This document shows, one piece after another, positions 13,130 through 25,191 of a stretch of 64,000 bases of DNA; the first letter of the stretch is position 1, and every line of letters starts with the position of its first letter. The position numbers and the translations under genes were made by a program. The notes below the pieces were generated by a model. That model was given only the letters and a program-made list of their open reading frames with translations, made no database searches and was not told the origin of the DNA. Where the stretch lies: contig NW_023361359.1 of the NCBI RefSeq assembly GCF_001411555.2, positions 413,319-477,318 of the forward strand, given 5' to 3'. This DNA is from Juglans regia (taxonomy: Eukaryota > Streptophyta > Magnoliopsida > Fagales > Juglandaceae).

Positions 13130-14554
13130 ATGGCAGCTAGCGCCGTAGAGGCAAATCGACGCCCCTACGTTGATCTTGTCTCCACGGTCCCGCAACCCAT
13201 TCCTGAAATGAACGTGACTCATCGTGGACCAAAATATGTGGATGGAGAAATCTGTTTTCAGTTTTCTAAGGAGGAGATTGCACGATCTGCAGAACCGTTC
13301 CGTTTTTCCATTGTTCTAAAGTTTCTAAAACAGAGGCCTTCTTTGGATTCGATACGGTCTTTCATCAATAATCGTTGGGGTTTATCATGCATGCCGATTG
13401 TCTCAGCTATGAGGAGACCACTGAATGTCTTCATCCAAATGACCAATGAATTAGATTTCTTAAAAGCGCTTTCTCGTGAAATCTGTGATGTGAATGGTAT
13501 TCAGTACAGGGCTTTTCATTGGAAGCCAGATTTTAATGAAGATGAAGAACCTTCGTTGGTTCCCGTTTGGATTGTGTTGCCAGGGCTCCGTCCTAATTTT
13601 TATCATGAATCTTTTCTGAAGATCTTCACTGCTCCATTTGGCCGATATATTAGAAGGGATAATCCGATGAAATGTGCAACGCGCACGGATGGAGCACGTT
13701 TATGTCTGGAAATGGATGCTGCGAAAGAACCGATCACTCATTTCTGGATTGGGCTACCAGGGCAAGGAAGGAAACAAGAAGTGATTTATGAGACGCTCCC
13801 AGTGTTTTGCTCTAAGTGTAAGTTGCAAGGGCATAACATCAGTACTTGTAGATTAAAGATTCAGAAGAATGGGGAAAAAAATTGGATTCGTAAGGATTCA
13901 AAAGTTACGAATACTGGAAAAGATGGGCAAGATGCTAAAGAGAGTGAAAAAGATATAGAACAAGCAGTGAAGTTGGTTCCAGTAAATATAGAAGGTTCTA
14001 TGAGTGAAACATTGAATACACAAGCAGAGAAACCTGAGGTAAATGAGTTTATTCCTGATGTAGATCGGGTGAAAGATGTACAGGATGGTTCAAATCAAGA
14101 TTCAGAAAAGACAAGTGGTAATGAGACTGCGCAGGAAAAGATTTATCATGTGGAAGAAGTTGATGCTGATATCACACAGGGTTCTATGGATAATGCGGAA
14201 GATGTTGGAAAGACTGGTACTATTCTAGATTCAGAGAAAAGGGGGATTAATGCAGTTGAACAGAGTGACGGGAAAATTTCAGGGGAGATGGTTTATCATG
14301 TGGAAGAGGTTGAAAATGATATAACTATGGAAGCTAAAGATTTTTCCAATATCGATGGAGAGGGAGGAATGAATATGGGTGACTCTTTGTCTGAACCGGA
14401 GCTGGAATTAAATGTGGAAAATTATTCAAAGAATAAGGATTATGCTACAGAAAATGAGGGTGGGGAGAGGAAAAAGAAAGGTGTTCGAAAAACGTTTGAA
14501 AAAGTCCGTAGTTCAACTCGAGTGGTAGCTCAGTCTAATAAATTTTCCTTATGA
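13130..14554 (+). CDS. LINE ORF1 protein: DUF4283 and CCHC zinc knuckle
   Basis: The protein is 474 residues and open throughout. Residues about 40-200 match the DUF4283 type found in plant L1 ORF1 (for example a WIVLPGLRPNFYHESFL stretch). A zf-CCHC_4 type knuckle follows (CSKCKLQGHNISTC, C-x2-C-x4-H-x4-C, near residues 227-240). The C-terminal half is acidic and low in complexity, with repeated YHVEEV phrases near residues 340 and 385. In plant L1 elements this protein binds nucleic acid and packages the element RNA. The start is the first ATG in the leader and gives the whole domain. Its stop overlaps the ORF2 start (ATGA at 14551-14554), so ORF2 may have been translated by re-initiation (inference). 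Confidence 0.9.
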   Translation: MAASAVEANRRPYVDLVSTVPQPIPEMNVTHRGPKYVDGEICFQFSKEEIARSAEPFRFSIVLKFLKQRPSLDSIRSFINNRWGLSCMPIVSAMRRPLNVFIQMTNELDFLKALSREICDVNGIQYRAFHWKPDFNEDEEPSLVPVWIVLPGLRPNFYHESFLKIFTAPFGRYIRRDNPMKCATRTDGARLCLEMDAAKEPITHFWIGLPGQGRKQEVIYETLPVFCSKCKLQGHNISTCRLKIQKNGEKNWIRKDSKVTNTGKDGQDAKESEKDIEQAVKLVPVNIEGSMSETLNTQAEKPEVNEFIPDVDRVKDVQDGSNQDSEKTSGNETAQEKIYHVEEVDADITQGSMDNAEDVGKTGTILDSEKRGINAVEQSDGKISGEMVYHVEEVENDITMEAKDFSNIDGEGGMNMGDSLSEPELELNVENYSKNKDYATENEGGERKKKGVRKTFEKVRSSTRVVAQSNKFSL

Positions 14555-17500
14555 TTAGTCCGATTTTAGCTTGGAATATTCGAGATCTTGGAACTTCTTG
14601 AAATAGATTAAATAAATTGGTTAAGAAAATGAATCCGAAAGTTGTAGTGTTAATGGAACCTTTTGCAGCTGTGGAGAAATTGCCTGAGTTGCTTAATTTG
14701 TTACATATGGATAAGTTTATTACAAATGAGGGGGAGGCAGGTAAAATTTGGGTGCTGTGGTAGGATGATGTCTCTGTCCAACTTGTCTTATGCAAAGAGC
14801 AGTTCATTCTTCTTAGATTGGAGGAGGGTATGTCTAATATTTTGTGTGGTTTTGTTTATGCGAAATGCAATATGGTGAAGAGAAGAGAACTCTGGGAACA
14901 TTTGAATGACCAGGTAGTTGGTTCTGATCCTTGTATAATTATGGGTGACTTTAATATCATTAGAGATGACTCAGAACGTCGGGGTGGTAGACCTCGTCCG
15001 AGAGCAGCAATGGAAGACTTTAATTCTTGGATTGATCATTGTGGCTTGATTGAAATGAGGTCTTTGGGTAGGAGGTTTTCTTGGTGTAATGGTCAGAGAG
15101 GTATTTCGCGTAGTTGGGGGAAATTAGATTGTTGTTTTATTAATGCTAGTTGTCTGAGTAATTTTCCAAATGTGGTTTGTAGTTATCTTGCGAGATCCAC
15201 ATCTGATCATTCTCCAATGTTCTTGGAAATGAAGAAAGATCTATTTGCTTATGGCCCTCCTCCTTTTCGGTTTCAGCAAATGTGGATAGATCATCCAGAC
15301 TTTAGACCTTTTGTGGAACAAGTCTGGCAGGAAGAGGTGGCTGGTACGGGTCTATTGAGATTGGCTCTAAAACTGAAAAAATTAAGGGGTGCATTGAGAG
15401 TGTGGAATAAACAGATTTTTGGTAGAACTGAATTTCATTTACAGGAGATTCAAGCTCAAATTGATTCTTTGGAGTCGGCTTTACAGCAAGATTGGGATCC
15501 AACTACTGAACGGGAGCTTTTGGTGAAAACTGCAAAATTGGCAAATTGGAGGAGTAGAGAAGAGACTAGACTGGCTCAAATGGCGAAACTTAGATGGAAT
15601 GTGGAAGGTGATCAAAATTCCAAATTTTTCCATGCTTATTTGTCTTACAAAAGGAAGAAGAGAGTCATGGAGAGGAGACTTCAAGATGACACTGTTTTGA
15701 AGACACCTGAGGAGGTGCATTTAGGAGCTGTCAATTATTTTTCATCTTTTCTGCAGAAGGAGTCTCTTGAAAATGCTCCAGATTTATCTCAGATCATTTC
15801 GCCGGTCATAACAGCGGAGGAAAGTGCATTATTATGTGATATTCCCTCTATTGATGAAGTTAAAAAGGCTTTAGATTCTATTCCCTCTAATAGTGCTCCG
15901 GGTCCTGATGGTTTTGGAGCGGGTTTCTTTAAAAGTTCTTGGGATATTATAAAGATAGAAAGCATGTCTACTGTAGAAGAATTTTTAGAGGTGGAAAATG
16001 GCTGAGATTTTATACTTCTTCTTATATGGTATTGATACCAAAAATGGATATACCATCTGGGTTTGATAAATTTAGACCCATAAGTCTGTGTTCGGTTTTT
16101 TACAAAATTTGTTCAAAGATAATTGTAAATCGTTTGACTTCTCTTCTTCCAAAAATGATATCTCTAGAGCAAGGTGCTTTTATTCCAGGAAGAAGTATCT
16201 TCGAAAACATTAGTCTTACTCAAGAAATGGTGCATTCGATCAATAATAAGATTCATGGTGGAAATGTGGTGTTAAAACTGGATATGGCAAAAGCTTATGA
16301 TCGTGTTGATTGGGATTTTCTTCTGGGGGTGCTTCTTGCATTTGGATTCTCCAATTCAGTTTGTAGTTTGATTAGAGAATGTATTTCCACGCCTTGGTAT
16401 TCCATACTATTGAATGGTACTACGAAGGGTTTTTTCAAGGGAGGTCGAGGGCTGAGACAAGGGGACCCGTTGTCCCCTTATTTGTTCATTATTTTGCAGG
16501 AAATTCTTTCTCGACTTATAAAACAAAGTGTGGCAGAAAAGAGGTTTGGTCAGTTTTCTCAAGCCCGTGGTACTAGTTTGATATCACATCTAATGTATGC
16601 AGATGATGTTGTAATTTTTACTAATGGTGGTCGCACTTCTATCCGAAATATTTTAAGAGTTCTGGATACTTATGAGAGTTGGACAGGTCAATTGATCAAC
16701 AAAGAAAAAACTGCTATGTTTTTTTCTAATAAAATTTCCATAGCAAGAAAAAGGAATCTCAAAAGATTGACTGGTTTTTTGGAAGGAAAATTCCCGTTTA
16801 AATATTTGGAGATTCCCATTGTTTCCGGCAAACTCAAGATTGCGGATTTGGAGGAACTAGTGAGAAAAGTTCAGGCCAAAATAAGTGGGTGGAAAATGAG
16901 ACTTTTATCTGTGGGGGGAAGAGTAATCTTGCTAAGACATGTACTAGCTAGCATGGCTGTGCATTTTCTGGCGGTCTTAAGAGTTCCTAAACAGATTATT
17001 CATACTTTAAATAGGCTTATGAGTTCTTTCTTTTGGGGAGAAAGGGATGGAAGGAGTAAGAGAAAATGGGTGGCTTGGAGGAATATATGTAGGCGTAGTG
17101 CAGAAGGTGGATTGGGATTTCAGTCATTAGAAGAAATGCAAAAAGCTCTTCATTTAAGATTTGCTTGGAAGCTTATGCATGAAGACTCTCTTTGGGCAAA
17201 TTTTTTTCGGAATAACTATATAGGTAATAAACCTTTCATGTTACTTGGTTCTCCAAAGGGTACAAGGTTTTGGTGTATGATTGCTAAAAATATTCCTACT
17301 GTTTTGAATTATACTAAATGGAAAATTAAAGATGGAAATGTTTTCTTTTGGTATGATAAGTGGTTGGCACAAGAACCATTTGCTGAAATTTTGCCTGTGG
17401 TTGAGCAACCTCTTCTTAAAATTAAAGATTTAAAGCTTGAACATGGGTGGGATGTGGATCTTTTAGAAAGATTGGTGGGCATGGAACTTGCTGAAAATGT

Positions 17501-18692
17501 CATTAATGTGTTGGAAAGGAGTAAAGTGGGTGAAGATATACTTATATGGACTAAAACTGAGAGTGGGAATTTTACTACAAAGTCTGCTTGGGAAGGTATT
17601 TGAGTGAGAAGTCCTATTCTAGAGGGACATAAATGGATATGGAATAGCATTCTACCCAAGAAGTTTCCTGTTTTTATGTGGAAGGCGTGGAATGGAGCTC
17701 TAGCAGTTGATGATAATATTAGGAGGATTGGAATTCCACTAGTATCGAAATGTAATTGTTGTAAGAATGGGCAGTATGAAGACATCAATCATGTTTTATT
17801 TGAAGGGGAGGTTGTAGCTGGGATTTGGAAGAAATGTGGTGCTCTGCTTGGGATACGGGTTGGAAGATTATGGCGTGAAACATGTATTAGCTGGTTTTGG
17901 AGAGCCTCAAATTCCTCTCAAATTGGAGTTATACTTGGTTTATTGCCTACTATAATTTTGTGGAGATTATGGGGAAGAAGATGCTATGCTCGAATGGAGA
18001 ATAAATTGGAAACAAGTCAGGCGATTTGGCTTTCTATCAAGCACTGGGTAGGCGTTCTTGGTCAAGGAATGACTAAGTTTAAAAAGTTTAATCAGCATGA
18101 TGCTTACATTCTTGGGTGGCTAAATGTTAATCCTATCCCTATTCAACAACATCCAATTCATCTCATTACTTGGTCTAAACCACTACTTGGTAGAGTCAAG
18201 TTAAATACGGACGAGAGTTGCCTGGGTAACCCAGGTATTTCGGGGGCTGGAGGGGTTATTCGAGATATGCAGGGGTCTGTTTTGTTGGCTTTTTCTATGA
18301 ATTTAGGATATGGAGATAGTAGTAAAGCAGAACTACGGGCGTTACTGGAAGGGATTAAACGTTGTAAAGAATTAAATTTGTCTGTTCTTGATATTGAAGT
18401 GGATTCAAAGGTTGTTCTGTCATGGCTGCAGAAAAATCAGTGTGGCAGCTGGTATTTGGAGGACTATTGGGAGGAGATTTAGGAGCTGATTAAAGATATG
18501 GATTACAAATTTTCTCACATATTTAGGGAAGGGAATGCTGTTGCGGATTGGCTTGCTCGGTGGGGGGCAAGAGTGGGTGATGCGGAATGGAGAAATACTT
18601 CGGATTCACCTGCTATGCTACGAGGTTTAATAAGGATGGATAAATGGGGCATTGCATCCATTCGGTGTAAATCTCATGAGGTAAGGTGTTAA
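14551..18692 (+). pseudogene. LINE ORF2: endonuclease, reverse transcriptase, RNase H (broken)
   Basis: ORF2 makes the nick, copies the RNA and removes RNA in L1-type elements. Order: endonuclease (14551 to about 15230; IMGDFNIIRDD and SDHSPM motifs), RT (about 15850-17100; LRQGDPLSPYLF, YADD at 16596-16607), zf-RVT zinc region (about 17600-17830), RNase H of the RVT_3 type (about 18190-18600; Asp in NTDES, Glu in SKAELRAL, Asp in EVDSK, Asp in AVADWLA). Breaks: TGA at 14599, TAG at 14761, a one-base loss near the T-run at 15982-15986 that shifts frame, TGA at 17601 and TAG at 18480. The protein would be about 1,380 residues. Confidence 0.92.
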
Positions 18693-21600
18693 AGTCATTA
18701 GGGGATGCTGTGGGAATTGAAGACCTCTTATTGCGTAGTGTCAAAATTGGGAAGGGGGTAGTGCAGAACTATCCAACTCGTATCCAAATGAGTTGTGCCG
18801 AGCCTTTGATGTTGGGTGATTTTTATTTTTGTGTTGCTCGTTAGGCCTGTTTAGAAGGTTTTTCTTGGCTGTTTGGTTAATTGTTTTGTAATTGTTGGTT
18901 GGTCTTGAGAGATTTTTGGTAATTGTAACCACGGTTTTCCTCCGCCACAAGTGAGGGCTCATTAATAAATTCGGGCAGGGGTCACTATTGGACATGTGAC
19001 TTCCTTCTCTTTAATAAAAAAAAATGGCGTAACTTATAAGACTTTTAAAGTAGTCTAAGTATTTTATTGATTTATAATGCGTAGTTGGTGCTTTTGATGT
19101 TTTTAAATATTACTTTTTATTGAGTTCCGTAATTGTCTTAATACTTGTTTGATTAAACCTCTTATTCGGTACAAATTCGATTAAGTGGATATTGATGGTT
19201 TTAGAAAATAATGGTATTTTAGGAATTATGAGAATTTTAGGTTTTGAGGTTTTAAAATAGGTTCTTTTAGCATTTTAGGTTTAAATATCGAAACATGTGA
19301 TCTATTGAAAATTTACGAGAATTGCGTAATTTTTATAGGTGACAATTAATATTTGTTCGGCTTTGTTGAGGAAATTTTTTGAAAGACTAAGGAGTTCAGG
19401 TAAGCGGGGTTCCTATGCTACACTTTGCATAAAATAAAATGATCTGAGGTTGATTTTGGAAAATATGCATGTTTTGTTATGAAAAGAAATTTTGGAAACG
19501 ACCTCAGTTATTTGTTCTGCATTACTCATAAAAATTATGTATAAGAAGAAAATATTTTCTGTTATGACTGGTGTAGACATGAGTTTATTTTGACATTTTG
19601 CTTCCGAACTGTGCAAAAGAGAGCGAATATGAAATTTTGTGCATAAATTATATTTTTGTGATCTGATTCTGTTTTGTTATGAAAATATTCTGTACTCTGA
19701 TATGATAAGATGTGATTTCTGAAACCTCTGGCATGACTGGTTTTCTGTATGGTCTTTCCTATGTGCACACTCGGGGCTCCGAGAATGATAAGGGGAAGAT
19801 TCACATTTTGTTTCTGCTCGGTTGGCTGCTGGGGTTTGCACAACCCTACCACGGGGGTTAAACATGTAATTCTGTTCTGATATGATGTTTCAATTATGCT
19901 ATGCCAAGGGAAATTTTAATAAAAAAATATTGTGAACATTCGCTTTGATATTTTTGATAACATGTTCTGACTCTGCATTCTGAAAATAAAAAGTGTTTTT
20001 GTTCTACATTATGAAATCTGTAAATGCTCATGTTTGCATACTAGTATATGTTCTCTGCATACTGAGTTGTTGATAACTCACCCCTATCTCCATAATATGT
20101 TTTAGATAATTTTGAGGCAACAACTAGAAATCAGAAATAGGGAGTGCTTGCAAGTTTGTTGACCATAGAAGAGTAAGTGCCTTAGGGTACAATGACTGCT
20201 GGAGAGTCTTTTGGTAGTGTTGATATTTTATGAGGCTTTGGTATTTTGAGTAAGGGATATTCCTAGTCCTTATGGGAAATTTTATGTGTATTAATGAGGC
20301 ACCACTGTTGTACCCATATGTAGGAACATGGATATGTGTGTTGAACAAATAGGTCAATATGTTATGGAGATTCTGGTTTATTTTAAAAGCATTATTGGAG
20401 ATGATTTTAGGTCATATGAATTAACTCTCCTGGTCCTCGGGGACGGGGCGTTACAAGTGAGATCTGAATAGAGCTGAGGAGATTTGAAGAGAGCCGAGGA
20501 GATTTCACATTTTGGGTGAGAAGACTTGGCAATAAGGCTCTGGGCAGTTAGATTGGGCGACTAGTCTAACTGACCAACTTAAATGACTAACCTAAACAAC
20601 ATCGTGGGCAACAACTAGTAAAGGCGAGCAGTTTTACCGCTTGGTAGGTTGGCAAGAGGGTTCTATCTGGATTCTTCCCTTCTGACTTCCGCAATCAATC
20701 TGCTAACCATGAAATCCTCTCGAGCTCCGCAATTCAAGCCGCATATCACTAAATCTTCCATTTTAGACAATCCCATTATTCTTGGGATAATTTTCTTTTA
20801 TGTTAACATCTATCTTTAGAAACTATTTTTCATATTTTTAGGCTAGATTGTAGCCGCATTTATCATGTTTCCGCATTTGAAGTTTCGATATCTATTTAAT
20901 CCCGGCTTGTGGGAAAAAGTAGGCAGTTTGAGTTTTAGAGAGTCTGAGTTTAGAGAAAAATATTCCAGAATTTATTCTTTGAGTTTCTTTTGAGGAGGTT
21001 GATCTGGAGGACAGAGGCGAGAGCCGCATGCTTCATCAACCGACTACAACAAAGAACACTAGCTTTATTGTTTTTCTTTCTAATTTCATTATGAACTAAT
21101 TTTATTTTCTAGAGCTATGATGTAGTCTAGCATTGAACACACAATTCATATTCCAAGTTATTTTATTTTCAATATTTCCATGATTGAGTGTTTATTTCTT
21201 GTTCTTAATGCTTGCAATTTTCTAACTAATTATTATTTGATCTATTGAATCACAATAAGACTAAGAGGTGATTTGTGATTAAAGCTCTAGGATTAAGCAC
21301 CATTAGTTGAGCGAAGAGATATTTTACTCCGACTAATGTGATTTTCAAGAAAACTCTAAAGAACTTAATGAGTCACAAATTAGTTAAATTCACATACATA
21401 TATGGAGTTATTAGTTGAAGATATTTTTGGTATTATTTGAGAGAAAATATTGAATAGTTGAGAGATTTTTATCATCAACTTGGGATAATTGGAATTCTAT
21501 AACAAGGAAGAATAAATTGTGTGGGATTTGTTAGGTGAAATCAAACTTTCTAGATCTATTCTTATTATCTTTAAAATCTTAATTTTAATGTTATTTTCTT

Positions 21601-21780
21601 CCGCTTAATTTAGATAATCTATTCTTCAAATTTCAGTTTTCCAAATAGTAATTAATTTAGTAAATTTCAATTCTCAATAGCATAATTATTCCCTGTAGGT
21701 TCGGCATCCATTTTCTTTAAAACACTTTACTACTTGTTACGATTCTGTGTACTTGCAGATATTTTAGCACAACAAGTTTT

Positions 21781-21798
21781 TGACGCCGTTGCTAGGGA
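21781..21798 (+). promoter_or_regulatory. Primer binding site of Athila copy (tRNA-Asp type)
   Basis: The sequence tgacgccgttgctaggga follows the 5' LTR end (21774) after six bases. It matches the 3' end of plant tRNA-Asp at about 16 of 18 positions, as usual for Athila. The changed bases agree with an old copy. Confidence 0.82.
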
Positions 21799-22199
21799 GT
21801 AGTTATTTATTATTGATATTGATACTAGCTAGATTTTTACTACTTTGGATTTTATTTTATTTTTAAAAATTGGTTTAAATTAGATCTCAGTTTGGTTTTT
21901 TTTTTTTTCCAGTAATCAGAAGTGCATGCCCTAATCTAAATCATTAGAGCATACAGTTTTCAATCCCGAGATTGAAACAACTTTACGTCGGATCAATAAA
22001 GAGAAGAAAAAAGAGGTCGCTGCCTCCAAATTTAATATGGCCAACCAGGAGCACAAGGCTTTAAGAGACTGTGCTATGCCCTCTGTTAATGGGGCGACAT
22101 CTAGTATAAGGCTGCCAACTATACAAGCCAATAACTTTGAGATCAAGTTGGCCATCATTCAAATGATTCAACAAGCCGTCTAGTTTGGGGGGTTGCCAC

Positions 22200-23380
22200 A
22201 AGAGGATCCTAATTCCATATTGCAAATTTCCTAGAAATTTGTAATACTTTTAAACACAACGGAGTGACAGATGATACAATTTGATTGAAACTTTTTCCTT
22301 TCTCACTTAGGGAAAAAGCAAAAGCTTCGTTGAACTCTTTGCTGCCCGGCATCATCACCACCTGGGAGGAGTTGGCACAAAAATTCTTAGCAAAATATTT
22401 CCCTCCAGCCAAGACAACGAAGTTAAGGAATGATATCACTACCTTAACTCAATTTGAGGGTGAATCATTACATGAGGTGTGGGAGAGATAAAATGATTTA
22501 TTGCACAAGTGTCCACATCACGACCTCCCAACCTGGCTTCAAGTACAGACATTTTACAATGGTTTGGGACCCACAAATCAATCTATGGTTGATGCTACCA
22601 CAGGAGGAGCATTAATGAGTAAGACCCATGAAGCCGCGTATGAACTTCTGGAAGAATTGACATCCAACAACTATCAATGGTCTGCAGACAGTGCAATGCC
22701 AAGAAAGACGGTTGGAGTGTTTGAACTTGATTCTATTACCATATTGGTGGCGCAGATGGCAAATCTATCATAACTAGGTAAGATGAACGTTAACGCTATT
22801 CAAACTAATGTTGTTTGTGATCATTGCTTAGGAAATCATTCAAGTGTAGATTGCCAAGTGGGGAATCCTTTTGCCCAACCAAATTATGAACAAACCCATT
22901 ATGTGTCCAATTCCCCATGTCAAAATAATCCTTATTCAAATACGTTCAATCCCGGATGGAGAAATCACGCTAACTTTTCATAGAGCAATAATCAAGTGCC
23001 GGCTAAACCACATCAATAGTTTCCACAGCAAGAGAAGAAGCCGACACTTGAAAATATGATTATGCAGTATATGAAAAAGACTGATATGGTGATCCAAAAC
23101 AACTCAGCTTCAATCCGAAATCTTGAGGAACAAATCGGTCAGCTCTCAAACATGCTTATCGAGAGGACAACATGGACTTTACCGAGCAACACTGTGACTA
23201 ATCTGAAGGAACATGCCAAAGCCATAACATTGAGAAGTGGGCAGACATATGACTAGCCACAGCTAGTAAATACCAAGCGAGATGCAGAAGCTGCAAAAAA
23301 TATGGAGTCCGAGAAGAAGGAAACTGAGTATGAAGTGAAAGAAGCAGAGCGGGATGTGACCGACCAGCAAGTTGAAATGA
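22200..23380 (+). pseudogene. gag: Athila gag, degenerate
   Basis: One frame can be followed from about 22285 to 23256 through stops near 22489, 22771, 22981 and 23254; the part before 22285 is shifted. The capsid core shows LPGIITTWEELAQKFLAKYF and KCPHHDLPTWLQVQTFYNGL, both typical of Retrotrans_gag in Athila. A zinc knuckle follows (CDHCLGNHSSVDC, near 22816), then FNPGWRNHANFS and the ITLRSGQTYD tail. Gag would form the particle that packages element RNA. The frame is not translatable as it stands. Confidence 0.85.
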
Positions 23381-23384
23381 CTAA

Positions 23385-23795
23385 AGGAGAATGAAGGGGC
23401 TACAAAACTGAAGAAATCCAGGGAGTTTATATCTGAAACTTATTCTCCTTCAATTTATGATCCACCAATTCCTTTTCCTCAAAGATTTAGAAAAAATAAG
23501 ATTGATAATCAGTTCTCTAAATTTCTGAATATATTTAAGCAACTGCATATTAATATTCCTTTCATTGAAGCTTTAGAGCAAATGCCTAAATGTGCAAAAT
23601 CTTTGAAGGATAAATTATCAAACAAGTGGAACCTAGAGGAGCATGAGACTGTAGTGCTGACCGAGGAGAGCAGTGCAATTTTATAAAAAAAGCTGCCGCC
23701 TAAGTTGAAAGATTCGGAGAGTTTCACGATCCTTTATACTATAGGAAATTCATATTTTGATAAAACTTTATGTGACTTAGGGGCAAGTATTGAAC
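23385..23795 (+). pseudogene. Athila gag-protease linker and protease start
   Basis: The translation shows PIPFPQRF, QLHINIPFIEALEQMPK, then LPPKLKDSESFTI and CDLGASI. The last is the start of the aspartic protease (D-x-G-A-S, with Leu for Thr). The sequence then jumps into the interior of the 3' LTR at about 23796, so most of the protease and all of RT, RNase H and integrase are deleted. A stop near 23684 interrupts the frame. Confidence 0.83.
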
Positions 23796-24431
23796 ATAAT
23801 TTATATTCCAAGTTATTTTATTTTCAATATTTCCATGATTGAGTATTATTCCTTGTTCTTAATGCTTGCAATTTTCTAGCTAATTATTGTTCGATTTATT
23901 GAATCATAATGAGACCGAGAGGTGATTTGTGATTAAAGCTTTAGAATTAAGCAACATTAGTTGAGTGAAAATAGAGATACTTTCTGTGACTAGCGTGATT
24001 TTCAAGAAAATCCAAAGAACTTAATGAGTCTCTAATTACTTAAATTCACATAGAAATATGGCGTTATTAGTTGGAAATATTTTTGGTATTGTTTAAGAGA
24101 AAATATTGAATAGTTAAGAGATTTTTATCATCAACTTGGGATAATTGGAATTCTATAATAAGGAAGAATAAATTGTGTGGGATTTGCTAGGTGAAATTAA
24201 ACGCTCTAGATCTATTCTTATTATCTTTAAAATCTTAATTTTAATGTTGTTTTGTTCAGTTTAATTTAGATAATCCATTCTTCAAATTTTGATTTTCCAA
24301 ATAGTAATTAATTTAGTAAATTTCAATACCCAATAGCATAATTATTCCCTGTGGGTTCGATATACGTTTTATTTAAAACACTTTACTACTTGTTATGATT
24401 CTATGCACTTGCAGATATTTTTAACACAACA
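23796..24431 (+). repeat. Athila 3' LTR, truncated at its 5' side
   Basis: It matches the last 640 bp or so of the 5' LTR (21136-21774) and ends in aacacaaca followed by the catat target copy. The first ~880 bp of the LTR is missing, lost with the pol region. No gene is present. Confidence 0.85.
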
Positions 24432-25191
24432 CATATGGGGAACTGTGACATTACCACACGTTATGATGTTAATTATGAATTGCTAATAATGATGAAATTT
24501 TGTGATGAAAGTTTATGTTCAAAGTTTATGATGAAGTTATGTTTTCAAGAATGATGGTAAAAATGTTTACTAAATGAAAACCTGTGTCTCGATTTTTCTA
24601 AAATGTTAAGGAATCTGGATGGGAGAGATGCTTTTTGATTTTTCTGCATCTCATGCATTGCATATTATCATGTTTCATGTTTAATTTATCTTTGTGCAAG
24701 TTGGTTGTTTAACTTACTGAGATTTTGAGTAAAACTCACCCTTTGTGGGACCACTATCAATCCACTTGGAATGATAGAAGATGTGTCCGGTCTCGAGTAG
24801 GACGAGCTAGATGGAGTGTTTGATCTGACTGATTGAGGAGGAGCCAGACCTTGAGAGGAGATTGGATTTGATCCTGATATTTATAGCCCAAGTCCTTCAT
24901 GCTTTAGAACGTATGAAGTGGATGATTTGACTTTGACCTTTAGTTGTACCATGATTATGATACATTTGGTACTTTGAACTCGATGATCACTAATGAATTG
25001 GGATGTTTTTAGTTATACTGGCATAAGTTATACTATCACCTTTATTTCCGCTGCGATTATTGTATACCGCTAGTTGCATGCTAGGATGCATTGCATATTA
25101 ACTGTCATGTATGGGTGTATGTAACCTTGTGTTGCATGTCCAGATGCTCTAAGTCTTTATTTCATCCCAAGCAGAGGTTGGGGGCATCACA

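Larger units (their letters stand above)
13016..19023 (+). mobile_element. Full-length L1-type LINE, about 6.0 kb
   Basis: It is flanked by a perfect 16-bp duplication, atggcgtaacttataa (13000-13015 and 19024-19039), the hallmark of target-primed insertion. It has a 5' leader of about 114 bp, ORF1 (13130-14554), ORF2 (14551-18692, broken), a 3' UTR of about 320 bp and an A-rich tail ending in ttaataaaaaaaa. The long perfect duplication and intact ORF1 suggest it is one of the younger insertions. It sits inside the solo LTR 6097-20455. Confidence 0.93.
6097..20455 (+). mobile_element. Solo LTR of element-A family, split by an LTR and a LINE
   Basis: It begins tgtaacacccgggcc and ends gacggggcgttaca, flanked by a perfect 5-bp duplication agtga (6092-6096 and 20456-20460). 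Its own sequence is 6097-7083, about 12377-13015 and 19040-20455, roughly 3.0 kb. The right part (19400-20455) is the reverse complement of the LTRs at 42067 and 56658 in kind: shared features include gtaagcggggttcc near 19401 and cacaaccctaccacg near 19839. The LTR is therefore + oriented and belongs to the same family as element A. No internal region remains and no protein is encoded. Confidence 0.87.
5892..21774 (+). repeat. Athila 5' LTR (5892-6096 and 20461-21774)
   Basis: Bases 21136-21774 align with the 3' LTR remnant at 23796-24431, with shared phrases such as ccaagttattttattttcaa and acttgcagata. The left 205 bp is identified from the catat target duplication and from the agtga duplication of the inserted solo LTR. 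The combined length, about 1.52 kb, is normal for Athila LTRs. No gene lies in 20461-21774. Confidence 0.82.
5892..24431 (+). mobile_element. Athila element, internally deleted, with nested insertions
   Basis: It starts tgataaatgtt and ends aacacaaca, flanked by a perfect catat duplication (5887-5891 and 24432-24436). Order: 5' LTR (5892-6096 plus 20461-21774, about 1.5 kb), a primer site like tRNA-Asp (21781), degenerate gag (about 22200-23380), gag-protease remnant (to about 23795), then a truncated 3' LTR (about 23796-24431). RT, RNase H, integrase and the start of the 3' LTR are missing. The 5' LTR is split by the solo LTR at 6097-20455. Confidence 0.88.
247..25191 (+). mobile_element. 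Solo chromovirus-type LTR, split by nested insertions
   Basis: It begins tgtaacacctcgc and ends gggggcatcaca, flanked by ctgca (242-246) and ctaca (25192-25196), a 5-bp target duplication with one change. Its own sequence is 247-474, 3224-5891 and 24437-25191, about 3.65 kb. The rest is two later insertions. No internal region is left, so it is a solo LTR. The stretch at 5597-5660 matches the LTR at 38123-40446 (shared gcggaactcctctg-type core at 5633 and 40424), which follows a chromovirus pol, so I assign it to that group. Bases 3224-4380 are U3 and hold no gene; 4390-5891 and 24437-25191 are R/U5 and hold none either. Confidence 0.8.
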
